A stretch of 64,000 bases of DNA from Thuidium tamariscinum (taxonomy: Eukaryota; Streptophyta; Bryopsida; Hypnales; Thuidiaceae). This document shows positions 49,188 through 60,935 of the stretch, one piece after another. The translations under genes and the position numbers were made by a program. The notes beneath the pieces were generated by a model that saw only the letters and a list, made by a program, of their open reading frames with translations, searched no databases and was not told the origin of the DNA. The stretch covers positions 20,150,001 through 20,214,000 of the forward strand of contig OX344751.2 in the NCBI GenBank assembly GCA_947034885.2. Reading direction: 5' to 3'. Numbering within the stretch: position 1 is the stretch's first letter; every line of letters starts with the position of its first letter.

Positions 49188-50210
49188 TTGTGCTCTTATA
49201 AGTATTCACACTTTGAATGTGTTTGAATGCAATTGTTGAATGGAAGTATTGCTTATCTAGTCTTTTTTAAATGTATCACATGTTTAGTCAAAGTTTTAAT
49301 AAGAAATTAATCCTCTTCTCTTTGTGTTTGCAAGAAAAATGCAACTCTTTTCTATGTATAATGAACATAGGGTATAATTAATTAGCACCCCAAAAAATTC
49401 AAAAATAAAGATAGGGTGATTGAAATGACTTGACTTCAGAAATTTAGGTAAAGATGTCCCTATTTTAATTCATCAAATGTACCTACATAGCCCTCATCTT
49501 TTAGGGGCTTGAATGCACATGATGTCCTAACATATTACATAGTGCACCCCTTCAGTACAACATTAGAATGATTCTTTGACTTTTACGTAACTCACAAAGA
49601 GAAGTTTTAATTCAAATCTATTTCTTCTAATTTTTAAATTTTAGGTGAAGATGCTAACTTGCTAAGAAATATAAGAATATGATGATGCTTGAAGATTAGA
49701 AAAAATCAAATGGGGATGATTTAAAAAAAAATCACAATCCATAATTTTATATTTCAAAATCTTCTTGATAAGTAATACATGGGCAGATCGTAATCTCCTA
49801 AGGTTTCATTGTCTCTACAAGGGGTCAAAATGGATTTTGGACAAGTTCCTATAAGGTCAATTTTTTATGGAACTTTTTGAAACACTTTTATAAGATAGAA
49901 AATCTTATTGACTTTTTAGAAATGTAGTTTTTTTTGAATTAGTGCCTAAAGGCAAGAGTCATATCAAAATAAGTTTAGATCTAAATTATGTAGGTAAAAA
50001 CAAATTCACAAAAGTTTTAAAATGTTTTTTTCTTATAGATTGTAATTTTGTCTACTTAGAACTTTGATTCATTTTATTTAGATTGATGATGTGAAGATTA
50101 TGAAGCATTTTATTTTGCAGTCAATAATTAAAAGATTTTGAAATTGCTTGATATAGGATTCATTTTTTACTTCAATTTTACTTCTTTTTTAAGCAAATAG
50201 TTTTGTAGTA

Positions 50211-50521
50211 ATGGGGAATTTCGTTAAAATGGCGGTATTCCACATGCCATTTTCACACCTTGACATCTAGGACAAGTATACATTGCTAATATCTAGGACA
50301 CTTTTAGATTTCTGAAATCTATGACAAGCATAGATATTAGACCAAACAATCTAAAAAATCTAGGATTGGTATAGATTTCAGAAATCTAGGAGGGTTGTAG
50401 ATTTCCAAAATCTAGTACAGGTGTAGATCCTAGGATAGAAAAAACAGTTCAGACCGCGCAGTCTAAACTGCTCAAAAGCGCCAATTTAACGAAATGGTGC
50501 CATTTTAATGAAATTTCCCAT
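50211..50521 (-). mobile_element. MITE family B, copy 2 (311 bp)
   Basis: This is an inverted copy of 11501-11811 with the same length, starting ATGGGGAATTTCGTTAAAAT. The target duplication is AGTA (50207-50210 and 50522-50525). It inserted into the Mutator-like element. Confidence 0.9.
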
Positions 50522-51205
50522 AGTATTAACTTTGATTATTAGAACACTCTCACTATTAGAACTAGTATTTCTAATTCCACCTTAGAGCTATTCATGGTTT
50601 ATTTTTTCCTCTATGATGTACCTTCTACTAACAATTTAAAATAAAATGAAATTTACATTATTTTTTTTACAGTTATTTTTCCTATATTTTCAATTTAGTT
50701 TTGAAGAATAATTTTTTTAAAGTCAAGATCTAAAGTGAAATTTTTTTTAAGTTAAGAAATCAAATCTCTTAAGCTAAAGTAAACTAGTCTATTTTCATTT
50801 GAAACTCCATTCTACCAACTAGACCAACTTGTTTTTGTCACTCTAGTTTTGGCCCCATTTCTACCTAAAAACCCCCCAATTCCCTTCACTCTATGACAAA
50901 ATCAAGGATTTTATGACAAATTGGAGTAACGTGTTTCTATTTAAATAGAGAACATCTAGTTGTTGATTAGGTGGTTATAGGATGTTTATAAGTTGTTTAT
51001 GACCTTAGCCTAGAGGTGGTTTTGTAATTTAGAATTGTCCACTTCAAAAATTTACAGAAATTATAGTTTTGATTGAAAAATTATGATTCCATTTGGATTT
51101 GATTGAAAAAACATGTGCACACTTTAAAGAAATATGTGCCCCTCTTAGAATTGGCTCCAATATAGCTAGATTGTAAATAGGCATGTCTACCTTAATTTGC
51201 CATTG

Positions 51206-51800
51206 TCCCCCCCCCAAATGATTTCTTTACTTTGAAGTTTGAATGCAATTATCTTGCAATTTATGTGGTGAAAATTTTTGAAATTTTTTCACATATTCTC
51301 ATACTATAATGTTAGAAGATCCTACCATTACATATGCAAAAAATTACCATTTCTAATTTTCTTGCTTTTTGCACTAAAAATGGCAGTTTTGAGTGTTTTT
51401 TTGAAAATTCCAACAAAGAGGTCGCCCACCCGCGGTCGCCCCTACACCCGAGGTCGCCCTCCCGCAGTCACCCCATGACAAGAGGTCGCCCACTTGAGGT
51501 TGCCAAAGTCCCCCCCAAAATGATTTCTTTACTTTGAAGTTTGAATGCAATTATCTTGCAATTTATGTGGTGAAAATTTTTGAAATTTTTTTCACATATT
51601 CTCATACTATAATGTTAGAAGATCCTACCATTACATATGCAAAAAATTACCATTTCTAATTTTCTTGCTTTTTGCACTAAAAATGGCAGTTTTGAGTGTT
51701 TTTTTGAAAATTCCAACAAAGAGGTCGCCCACCCACGGTCGCCCCTTGACAAGAGGTCGGCCCTACACCCGAGGTCGCCCACCCGAGGTTGCCCTCAAAA
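51206..51800 (+). repeat. 302-bp tandem duplication at the right end of the Mutator-like element
   Basis: Two nearly identical units start at about 51206 and 51508 (anchor ATGATTTCTTTACTTTGAAG at 51218 and 51520). Each ends in a cluster of GAGGTCGCCC repeats whose number differs between units. The near identity points to a recent duplication. Confidence 0.85.
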
Positions 51801-53125
51801 CTACATACGCGGTCGCCCTATCTTGATGTGTAGTCGACCCACCCGTAGTCGCCCTGCCTCGCTTTCCATGTCAGCGTGGACAGCCTGTCACGTAGGCAAA
51901 AACTTCTTACTTCGCGGTAAAAAAATTTACCCTTGCGCGACAGGATGGGACGGGGTAGCGACAGGTTGTCTTATACGACACGTGACGTCGGACGTCCTAC
52001 ACGACGCCGAAACCCGAAAATATGTCTAACAGAACAACCCTGCTACAAAGGCATAAGAGAAGACATCGCAAGGGGGAAATTCAACAACATTCGTGAAAGC
52101 GAGTCCTCCACAGCAAGAAATGAAAGGACATCGATGCATGAGCTCAGTGAATGGAGTGCAAGGACTACTCATGAATAGCTACTCTGGCTATGACTGAAAG
52201 TTGCGACAAAGTATTGGATGCAGGAAACATGAAATGACTAGAGATTGGGGTGCTTGTTATCGGCTGTTGTAATTCCTTCTTATTCTTCAGTGAAGAGTGC
52301 TCTGCAAGGAAATGAATCAGTTGCTCATGAAAACATGAGGCGGCTGTACAGAAAGATCTCATTACTAAATTCATTGTAGCAATTTGATGGCAGCAGTAGC
52401 TTCACTACCAACGTAGGCAAGGAAATGTACATACAGCTTGACATGTTCCTCATTTCTTCATGGAACTATACACGCATGCAGATTCAGATGAAGTAAATGA
52501 TATAAAAAAATTAGTCGACATCTACGTAGGGTCTTCAACTGCATGGCTTCATTCATTGAGATGATGGGCTCCATCTGCACGACAAGTGAATAGTTAGGAT
52601 TTTTCAGCCACAGCATTGAAGAACTAGCCGGCCACTTGGTGTTTGGAATTTTTTTAATTCTGTTGTATCCTACTGTGGAGTGACAAGTGTCAGCCCCTTT
52701 TGCCTTGGCGCATACACTTCTTCCACATGTTGTGCTCTCCCATCGTACTACCTGTCAGTTGCACATATTATAAGCTTTGCACCAATGTTTTTAGACTCTC
52801 AGTGACATCAGCTTCTGCATACTGGCGGGCAGAGAACGTGCTACCCAAAAGCAAGAAAGAACTTCGAATCTTGTGAAAGGTTTGAGCTGTGAAGCTCGGG
52901 CAAGGCCAAATTTTCCCTTGTTTTTGGCATGTGGATCCTCTTCAATTTTTCTAAAAATACAGACACCATCTTCTCACGACAGCTTCAGCTAGCGCTAAGC
53001 AAAAGTCTTCTACAGTTCATCTGAGAAAAATAGAAACAGATGAAAAAACGACTCTCACAATAAAATACACCGCTTTTTCTCTGTCCATCGTCCAAAATAT
53101 GGATGTCGGCCCAGTTAAGGGTTAA

Positions 53126-54175
53126 GGCATCTTTGGCATTTATTAATTATACTCCCCATTTTTTTTCCTATTTTTTTCTTTTAAGGTATTTAGATTTTGA
53201 AAACTAGAAACAAAGTTTTTTTTACTATGAATTTGCAAATGGAAAGTTCATTTTCTTGAAAAAATTATAACTAAATTTTATGTATCCTACAACTTCCTCA
53301 AATTTGTTCTTTGTTTTATAATTTGGCTTTGGATTCTACAAGAAATTTCAAATATACAATCTTCTTGTTGCCCTTGCTTATCTCTATTGACATAAAATAT
53401 TAACCTAGACATCCTTTTATAACTATTGATTCTTAGTCTATGAAATTTATTTTCCATTCAAAGCAATTATTGTACATATTTATAAGAAAAAAATCTAATA
53501 GCAAGATAAAAAAATTCCATCACAATTGTTTGTTAAAAAAATCAAAGTCCAAAATAGGCCCCTAAATTTTTGAAAGGCTTAACCTCTAAAGGCCCAAGGC
53601 CATTTTTCTGTCAAAAACCATTCAAAACTACCATTTTTATTGCACTCATCCAAAACTAGTATAAGACCATAAAAAACAGATTCATAGAATTTCTTAGTCT
53701 CCCCATTACTTTAGATGCTTATAGACAAAGGTATGACATTACCATAGACCAATACTCCAAATCTCCAATTCATTATTCAAAACTAAGTATACTAATAAAA
53801 TTTTCTATATTTATGTCTAAAAAATTTCCTAGAAATTCTATGCTTGGTCGGTTGCCTGCCATAAAAAAGGCAAGCAAAACGGTATTTTTCCTAAATACTC
53901 CAAAGGTGGACGGTTTTATTGCCGAGAATTTTTTTTCCTACTCGGTCCATTTCCAAAAATCTCATTTTTCATTCGGAATCACTTCCTACACTTTTCTATT
54001 TCATTCCGAAATTTTCAAAATCAACCAGCCACCTTGCTACTAATTGCCAACACTCAACGTACATTGGTTGCTGCCTGTCATTGAGAGAATGCCAGCCCAT
54101 TGTTTCTTTGAAGAATCCAATGCTACGTAAGAGAAATTTGAAGCTGGTCGCTTCCACGGACAAGACATTCTTATA
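53126..54175. other. AT-rich DNA between piggyBac and the next locus
   Basis: No gene is supported. TTAA followed by CCTCTAAAGGCCCAAGG at 53579 resembles sequences at 45320 and 44129 (inverted) and may be a remnant end of another TTAA-type element. The 53813-54233 frames lack motifs and overlap the start of the GGACGG cluster. Confidence 0.4.
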
Positions 54176-54179
54176 CGTA

Positions 54180-54355
54180 TTTGGACAGACTTTCGGACGG
54201 GATCTGGACGACCAAGATGCGACGGACGGCTAAGATTGGACGGCCAAGATGGGTCGGACGGACGGACGCCCGAATTGTAGCGAAGCAAAGGTCCTCTTGA
54301 CGGACGAGATGGAGTGGACGAGAAAGCAGACGGTCCAGATGGAGCGGAGTCAACG
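54180..54355 (+). repeat. GGACGG-rich cluster, left side
   Basis: Many copies of GGACGG and CCAAGATG within 180 bp, GC-rich. A similar cluster in the opposite orientation (CCGTCC) lies at 62030-62335. Such clusters look like subterminal repeats of a DNA transposon that would include the unknown gene between them. Confidence 0.6.
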
Positions 54356-54504
54356 CACGGTGTCAACGCGGCTGAACTCACATACCAACTACATTTTACA
54401 AGGCAAAGTTCAAGACATCAAGTGGGCATTCATATTAAGGCATGAAAGGAAGTTGCCATTCAATCACTTGGCTTCTTCAACTTCCATGGGGTCCCGAGGT
54501 ACAA

Positions 54505-54515
54505 GGTTCAAACCC
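54505..54515 (+). other. Pol III B-box-like motif
   Basis: GGTTCAAACCC fits the B-box consensus exactly. No convincing A box or tRNA fold is seen upstream, so this may be a fragment of a tRNA-derived SINE. Confidence 0.3.
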
Positions 54516-55071
54516 CAATGGTATTTGCCTCTCATGATTGTGGTCATGTTCCGTAGGTGTTACTTTAGCCAAGTTTGAATACCGGATGGAAATGTTTGTT
54601 GATCAATTGGACTACAAAAATTGAAATATTGGTAGACTAATTGTACAACGAACATTTTTGTTCAATGTTGAAATTTGACTTTAGAAGTCCAATTAGCACT
54701 CTAGGAATATAATCAAATTTTTGATAATGACATGATCATTCCTACCGACCTATCAAAACACTTCATTTAACATCTATAAATTTTGTTGTGGCCCATATAC
54801 TAAATTTAATTATTTATTATGATTGACATGTGAAAAAAGAATTAAAACAATTCTAATCATTCACACATTGAAACCCGCATTCAATTCCGTTTGACAATCT
54901 TTTCATCCATAGTTCCATAGGGACATGTCTATTTATAAACTAAGAAATTAGTACAAATTGCACCATAATGAATGAAAATATATATCGGCTTAGCATATAT
55001 ATTAATATATTAAAAATAAATCAAAACATATGACAAGTACATTGAACTAGTAGTAGACTAATACCTAATCC

Positions 55072-56935
55072 TTATAAAACCCAAACAACACTTCGGAAGT
55101 CCATGTAATTGAATCCTAATTCAAACAAGGTCGGACTCAATTTCTTTTCGTCAATACTACCCACTCTCAAATCACTAGATGAGCCTTCTTTAGCCATGAG
55201 TCTTGCACTTGCTCGACGAGTTGGAGACCCAAAATTTTCTTGAACAATGAGGTCTCCAGATTGAGCTCCTATATCAACCATATGAGATTGGCGTTTTGAA
55301 TTTGGGGAGTAGTCATCATTGTCTTCAAGCTTCCATTTATTCTTTTGCTTGGAAGACAAACTAACTTCATTGGCCTTCAAGGCTCCTAAAGCAGCATCCT
55401 CTCGATCCACCATAACATTGACTGTTTCTTTATCGTCTTGCATGAAGAATCATATCCCGCGTTTTCCACCGAATAGGAAATCTCTCCATTGAGTTATGAT
55501 CTCGTCTATCTTCCTATCAAATGCCATCGCCACGTCTATAACTTCATGTTTTGTGGTTGATTTACCATCTACATCTACAAAGGCACGAACTTGTACTGCT
55601 TCTTCTAATTTTGACAAGAAGACGGTTCTACCTATCAAGGTGTGATTATATGCCCCATATTGCTCATTGACCTCTAGACCATGATCCACTTCCATCCAAT
55701 TTCCATCTGACCCTTTCTTCACTTCTTTTTCAAGAAATCGGAAGAATTTTTTGTATTGCATGCTCTAATGTCCCCCCCCCCCATGCATGCTTTCATTCCA
55801 ATGAATTCCATGTCAAAGGTTTTCCCCAATGTACATAATTTTGGAATTTGTATAGCCCCTGATCAAGTAAAAGGTTTCATCGATTGTATTTGTGTCCACT
55901 ATCCAGGGGGCATACCATCCAAATTTCCAAACATTTCGTAAAACCTCGAACTCAAAGGAGAACGACACTCGGTACAAACCGAACAAATGAGTGATGTTTT
56001 GACAATGCATGTGACATGGAAAGTGTGGCGGCATTGGCCCATGGTTAGGACTCCTTTAGGATCAAAAGGACCTTGGCAAAGACTAAAGTGAGCTGTCAAT
56101 AAGTCACGTGAAGGATCACAAGCATGCACTATTGTCTTCTCATTTTCTTGATGTGTACTGAAAATGTGTTGTAAGGGATCCATCCTTCTTCTAGTTCCAA
56201 AGTCCAATTGATGTGGGGATCTTTTTTTTTTGTGGTTCAAGCGCTCAAACATTGCATCTACATCTCCCCATTATGTAATGTCGGTGGATCCCCTTGGATG
56301 CAACTCAAACATTTGTTTCAAGTGCCCAAAAGAACTCTCTACTGCATTGCATTCCTCCGCAGACTTCATTGCCAATTTGAGGAGTCCTTTCATTGCTTGA
56401 GACACTATGTCCGATTTGTCTTGAAGTTTTTGTACCTATACTAACTATCGGAAGTCCAAACTCTTCCTTGGCATGCATTTATCGAGATGTACTATGCGTT
56501 TCAATTGCTTCACCTTCGATTGAGCATAGACCTTTTCTTGGATTGTCTGGTCTAATTTCCACTTGAGCTCGTCAATCTCATGGCCTTTTCCAAATTCAAC
56601 TCCCTCTTGAACTTCAATAGAATTGCTCGTCTTGTTCTCGGATTCTCATTTGTTGAGTTGCTCTTGAAATGTTTTCCACTGAAGAGAGTACTCCAACAAG
56701 TCTTCTAATTCTTTGGCATTGGCCATTCTATTGAGAAGTTCCAATTGGGATGTGGTCAGAGCTAATAAGTGAGGATACTTTCTCTCAATCTGCACACCAT
56801 CGTTGGTCAAATTCATTGTGCCATCATTGTGGCACTCTTCATTTCTTGATGACGGTTGTAGCTCCACTCTTGGACTTACAATTAGAGCCAACATAATTGG
56901 CAAGTCCGCATTTGCAAGAACACTTGTTGAACTGT
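55072..56935 (-). pseudogene. Unknown gene, 3' part: coiled coil plus RING-like cluster
   Basis: This continues, in frame across the solo LTR, the gene whose 5' part is at 60936-61801. The frame passes through a helical, Lys/Glu/Gln-rich stretch (about 56450-56640), probably a coiled coil. A Cys/His cluster follows (C-x2-H-x3-H-x2-C then C-x2-C, about 56055-55950) that resembles part of a RING finger. After a frameshift at an 11-C run near 55771-55781, a further frame (55761-55072) ends in a basic region (SPTRRASARLMAKE). In-frame stops lie at 56646, 56445, 56436, 56271, 55899, 55863 and 55450. I do not recognise the family. A ubiquitin-ligase-like role would be a guess from the cluster only. 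Confidence 0.55.
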
Positions 56936-58374
56936 GTGGTTGTGAGTGCTTCTAACTCCACCCTCAAGCTAAAAGTTTATCACACGAGTCCTATGTCTAA
57001 TTGAGTTTTCTCTCTAATCGGGTGTTCAAAGAGAGCCTTCCAAGCAATGAACTCTTTTAGTCACGTCTTTAAAGTGTTTTGTTTATCTAAATTGAGTCTA
57101 TAACTCTAACTATTCTATTCTAAATTCAACTAAGCTATCCTATTCTATTCTACTTTATCAAATGAAATTGAACCAAGTCTAATTTCAAGCATTTGATAAA
57201 AAGAAACTTAGTAATAAAACAATGAGAATAAAAATCAAATGGGATCGGTTTACTTCCTCCGCATAGATCTCCATAGTCCCATCATCAAACATCATCATGT
57301 GAAGGTACTCCCCCACGACCTCGCCATCAAAATCATCTTGGCTCCCCATCTAATCCATAGTAATTCTCACGTTGTTGGTCAATTAAATCTATCCTAATTA
57401 AAAGGAAACTAAAGGTTATATAGTGCTAATTTAATTGCGTAATTCTTTTAATTTCTAAATCCCCGGTAATTAGAAAATACTGCAATTCAACTTAGTCTAC
57501 TTATTTGGTTAAGTCCTTAGTAAATGCTCTATTCTAAAGAAATCAATGGAAGTTTAATGGTTAGTTATTTGTTGTTTTTAGTTTTTCTTTTGGTTCTAAA
57601 TTAATATTCAAAATCCAAATTAGTTCAAATTGAATTGAATTATTTTGAATTGGAAATTATCGTCAAATCTTTTCAAATCTAATTAATTTTTGAAATTACG
57701 TTAATTCCTTAAAGAAATTAGTTGTCAATTTGTCCCAAGTTCCCTTTTGTCTTAATGAAGTATTTTAAATCAAAAACTATCATCAAATCTTTTCAAATCT
57801 AATTAATTTTGAATTTGCATTAATTTGTAACGAAATTGGTTGTCAATTTGTTTGTTTCCCTTTTGGCTTATTAGGCCTAATCAAACAAAACCAACAAAAT
57901 CCAAACCTTCTAAGAATCTAATTAATAACTAACTACCAAAGAACAAAGAACATTCCTAAAGGATTGGAATCAATTCAATAGTGAAATTCTAGATAAATTA
58001 GTTTTTTAAGTGATAAGAATCAAAGCAAGGAAATAAGTACCGAGGTCAATAGTGTTTATTCTTCAACAACTAGTTTTTTAATGGATCTTGCTACGACTTG
58101 AGATTCCGTTGCCTTAATCTTTCCTAATTCTCTCCTTTCTCTCTCATTCTTGTTTTTGAAATGATTTGCAAAGTTTTGAGAGAGAGATGGCTATGGCGGT
58201 GGAATGTTGAAGAGAATTTTAGTGACAAAGTTTTTGAAATCCCAAAGGTTAGATTTTTAGTGAAGATAAAAAAATGTGGGGTTATGGCTTCCACTGCCAA
58301 CCCAAAGATTTTCAAAGAAATCAAATTTTTGTGATGTCAAAGTGTGACTTGGTGAGCCTGGACTAACCGAGTTT

Positions 58375-58650
58375 GGCTCTCCTGTGTTCAGTCGCTGGAC
58401 CTTCTGTGCTCAATCGCTGGACTCCTGTGCTCAGTAGCTGGACCTTAGTCCGCCGCCACGGGGCCCTCCGTGAGTCGCCGGACCTCTCCCTCGTCGCCAT
58501 GCTGGCCCCTCGCCACGTGTCCCGGCGTGATTGGCCCCGAACTGGAGGCTGTGCTGCACCAACTAAAGGCTGTGCCGCGCTAACTAAAGGCTGGTGCCGT
58601 GCCGAACTGAAGGCTGGTGCTAGCACCGAACTGAAAGGCTGGTAGCCAGC
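58375..58650 (+). repeat. GC-rich minisatellites in LTR copy B
   Basis: Three units of TGTGCTCAGTCGCTGGACCT type (about 58383-58450) and about five units of AACTAAAGGCTGTGCC type (about 58545-58650). In copy A the corresponding stretch (about 30235-30500) is GC-rich but not expanded in this way. Confidence 0.65.
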
Positions 58651-59354
58651 CAAACTGGTTTTGGTAAACTGGCTTTGTTATCAAATTTTTTAGTTTTCCA
58701 ATACTAAATAACTTACTCGGAATTTAAGTTTGACTAATTATTGAGCATGACAATGGGATAAGAGGTGAATAAATGGATGAACTAACGGCCCTGGGACTTC
58801 AATTACATCCAAGTTTTTTGACCCCTTTTCTTCCAAGTTCGTGTGATCCCTTGAATGTATTATAATATGAAGACCACTTGGAATTTTGTTGGATCCGAGT
58901 TCAAAGCTTCGCCGTTTAATCCACTTTCTTGCTAATGGATTACGGGTTTGCTATAACACGTTCCTCTAGTATTTTAGGAATTTTAGTCGCAGAAGGAGGT
59001 ATACATGACAGTGTTTAACTGAACTTTCACTTTAAATTCTTAAAATTTCTTAGTATTTTGGGATTTTGCAACTAAAGGAGGTACACATGATAGTGTTTAA
59101 ATTGAACTTTGGCGCTCAATACTCAAAGTTTCCATGAATTAGTGGCAAAGAAAGTGTTGAAGCCTTGCCTCTTGAGTATGTGTGACAAAAGAATAAAAAT
59201 TGAAGGGGCCCTAAGCCTTTAAAACTTGAAGAACTAAACACAAAACAAGACTTGGCCAAAAAATCTTTGGTCCAAGCGGTGCCCCGACCGTGTCGATGAC
59301 ACAAGTAACAGAAGAACAAAATATCGGTGTGAGAAATAAGGGTACTGACAACCT

Positions 59355-59394
59355 CGAGGGGGGCCCTTATATACCCGTGGCTGGGCCCCTCTCG
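59355..59394 (+). promoter_or_regulatory. LTR core promoter: TATA box in an inverted repeat (copy B)
   Basis: TTATATA at 59367-59373 lies between the same paired arms (59355-59366 and 59383-59394) as in copy A. The block is identical in both LTRs. Confidence 0.6.
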
Positions 59395-60935
59395 GTAACT
59401 GCAAGTGAAAATACTTTGTTAGTTCTAACCCTAAACTACCTTAATGTAATTCCAAAATAATACTTGTTTAATGGTGGAAGTTTCTAAAAACATCCCCATT
59501 TGGCTAATGAAATCTTGGCCAAATCAAATCCAAGATCTTAACCCAAGATATTTTGGAATTAACCCTAATTTACGTAGATATTTTGCAAATTAACCAAAAG
59601 TCATTTTGAAAATTGTCTTTCTTTAATCCAAAGATGGATTTTTATGCAAGAAAGAGATCTTGACCAAATCCAATCTTTGATTTTCCAAGAGATATTTCCA
59701 AAATCACTCTTAATTAACCGCAATTAACGATTAAAAAGTCAAACTAAGAGCTGACCCTATCTATCTTTTAGGGAAAAACTTGAAATGAAAAACCGTCTGC
59801 ACCATTGTCTTCAGAAGTCCCCAATTAGCCTAAGGGACCCCTTACCCCTGACTCCTAGGCCGTTTGCGCGCCCAAATTGGAATTACGGTAACTCCAACTA
59901 AAAGTCAAAAATCTAACTTTTCGGAGTTGCGCATTTTGATGAATCTGTCAGGCCAGGGTTGTTAGGATTGTTCGTGAGAGTAAAGAATGACTCCTTATTT
60001 GTGACAATCGGACATCATTCGCTCCTGATACGCCGGTCAACCTGCCGCCAACTTGTAAATTCTATTGAAATTCGATGTCGATGCCGGTTCTGGTAGTTGG
60101 GAATGTTGGAATGTCTTCAAACTTGATTGGGCTCTTATTAAGAACACAAAAACCTATCCTAATTTTTAGTGAGATTTTATCGCATCATACGTAACTTCTA
60201 GGAATTTACGAACATTTCTATGTGCGGTTGACTTTCCATGGAGTCAACGTGGAATTCCGGAAAAATCCGAAATAAATTGGGTAACATCTAGGGCACTCCT
60301 AGATTCTTAGTGTAAGTTCCACGCAACCTTGCACTATTCTAATTTTAGTAATTTGGAATTACTTTGCCCAATTGGACAATTTAATTTCCGATGCTCGGAA
60401 ATCTTGGTCAATTGTTTGATTCTTGTTTGCTCCTGGCATGCTCCTACCCTTGGAACACCTTTCTGTAGTCTTCAATCTCCAATCCCCCATCTTTCATCTT
60501 GTGAAATTCCAATTCTCGAAGTCATTTGTAATTGTTTTACTTTTAAATTCAGTTTGTTCCAAAATTGAATTTAAACCTTGGCAAATCTTCTAGGCTCGTA
60601 ATAGACTCTTTTGGCTTAGTTAGTATGTCATGTGCGTCCTTAGAAGGTTGATTTGCACAGACAGACACTAGGACTGACTAACTCTCGATTCTTCAATTTT
60701 CTCGGAACTACTAAATCTTCACACAAACTTACTTTGGAGGCTTAGAATGATACAAATTCCTAAAAGTAGGAATTTTCCACCTTCTAAGTTGGTTTTCCAC
60801 CATTTTGGTATAGACTGACACCAAAACTCCTTTAACACTCTTTTTATGTCTTTTTCTTGTATAATTTAGCTAGATTTCGCTATTTAATCGCGAAAAATGG
60901 ACCCAGATTCCTGAGTGCCATCTCGAGGGCTCATA

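Larger units (their letters stand above)
40734..52041. mobile_element. Mutator-like element, 11.3 kb, non-autonomous
   Basis: GCTACAAAG is duplicated at 40725-40733 and 52042-52050, a 9-bp target duplication typical of Mutator-like elements. Just inside, GGTTGTTCTGTTGGACA on the left is mirrored on the right with one mismatch. Weaker inverted similarity continues for about 270 bp, including GACGTCACG and clusters of GGGCGACC (inverted on the right as GGTCGCCC). No transposase is encoded. The interior holds two MITEs (42751, 50211) and several tandem arrays. The stretches 41050-42750, 43480-46230, 46640-47170 and 49200-50210 are AT-rich without a recognisable gene. Confidence 0.75.
25755..53121 (-). 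mobile_element. piggyBac transposon with two nested insertions
   Basis: TTAA flanks both ends (25751-25754, 53122-53125). Termini are CCCTTAAGCGG on the left and, read inward, CCCTTAACTGG on the right. The 27.4-kb span contains a CACTA element (25900-35320) and a Mutator-like element (40734-52041). Subtracting these and one copy of each target duplication leaves about 6.6 kb. That remainder carries a piggyBac transposase pseudogene and at least two other minus-strand frames. The right arm (52051-53121) and the stretch between frames at 35713-36406 show no gene. All genes face the left end. Confidence 0.85.
56941..60935. mobile_element. Solo LTR, copy B (3995 bp)
   Basis: The ends are TGTGAG...CTCATA, flanked by GTGGT on both sides (56936-56940 and 60936-60940). 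It aligns collinearly with copy A at 28844-32852. It interrupts a reading frame; removing it with one GTGGT restores the frame. The GC-rich part at 58370-58650 differs from copy A through tandem expansion. A 79-codon frame at 60329-60568 corresponds to 32244-32477 of copy A. Confidence 0.85.

Noticed and set aside
28844..60935. The two 4-kb direct repeats as the 5' and 3' LTRs of one 32-kb retrotransposon
   Set aside because: Each copy has its own 5-bp target duplication (CCATA and GTGGT), the outer flanks of the pair do not match, and the sequence between them consists of unrelated DNA transposons.
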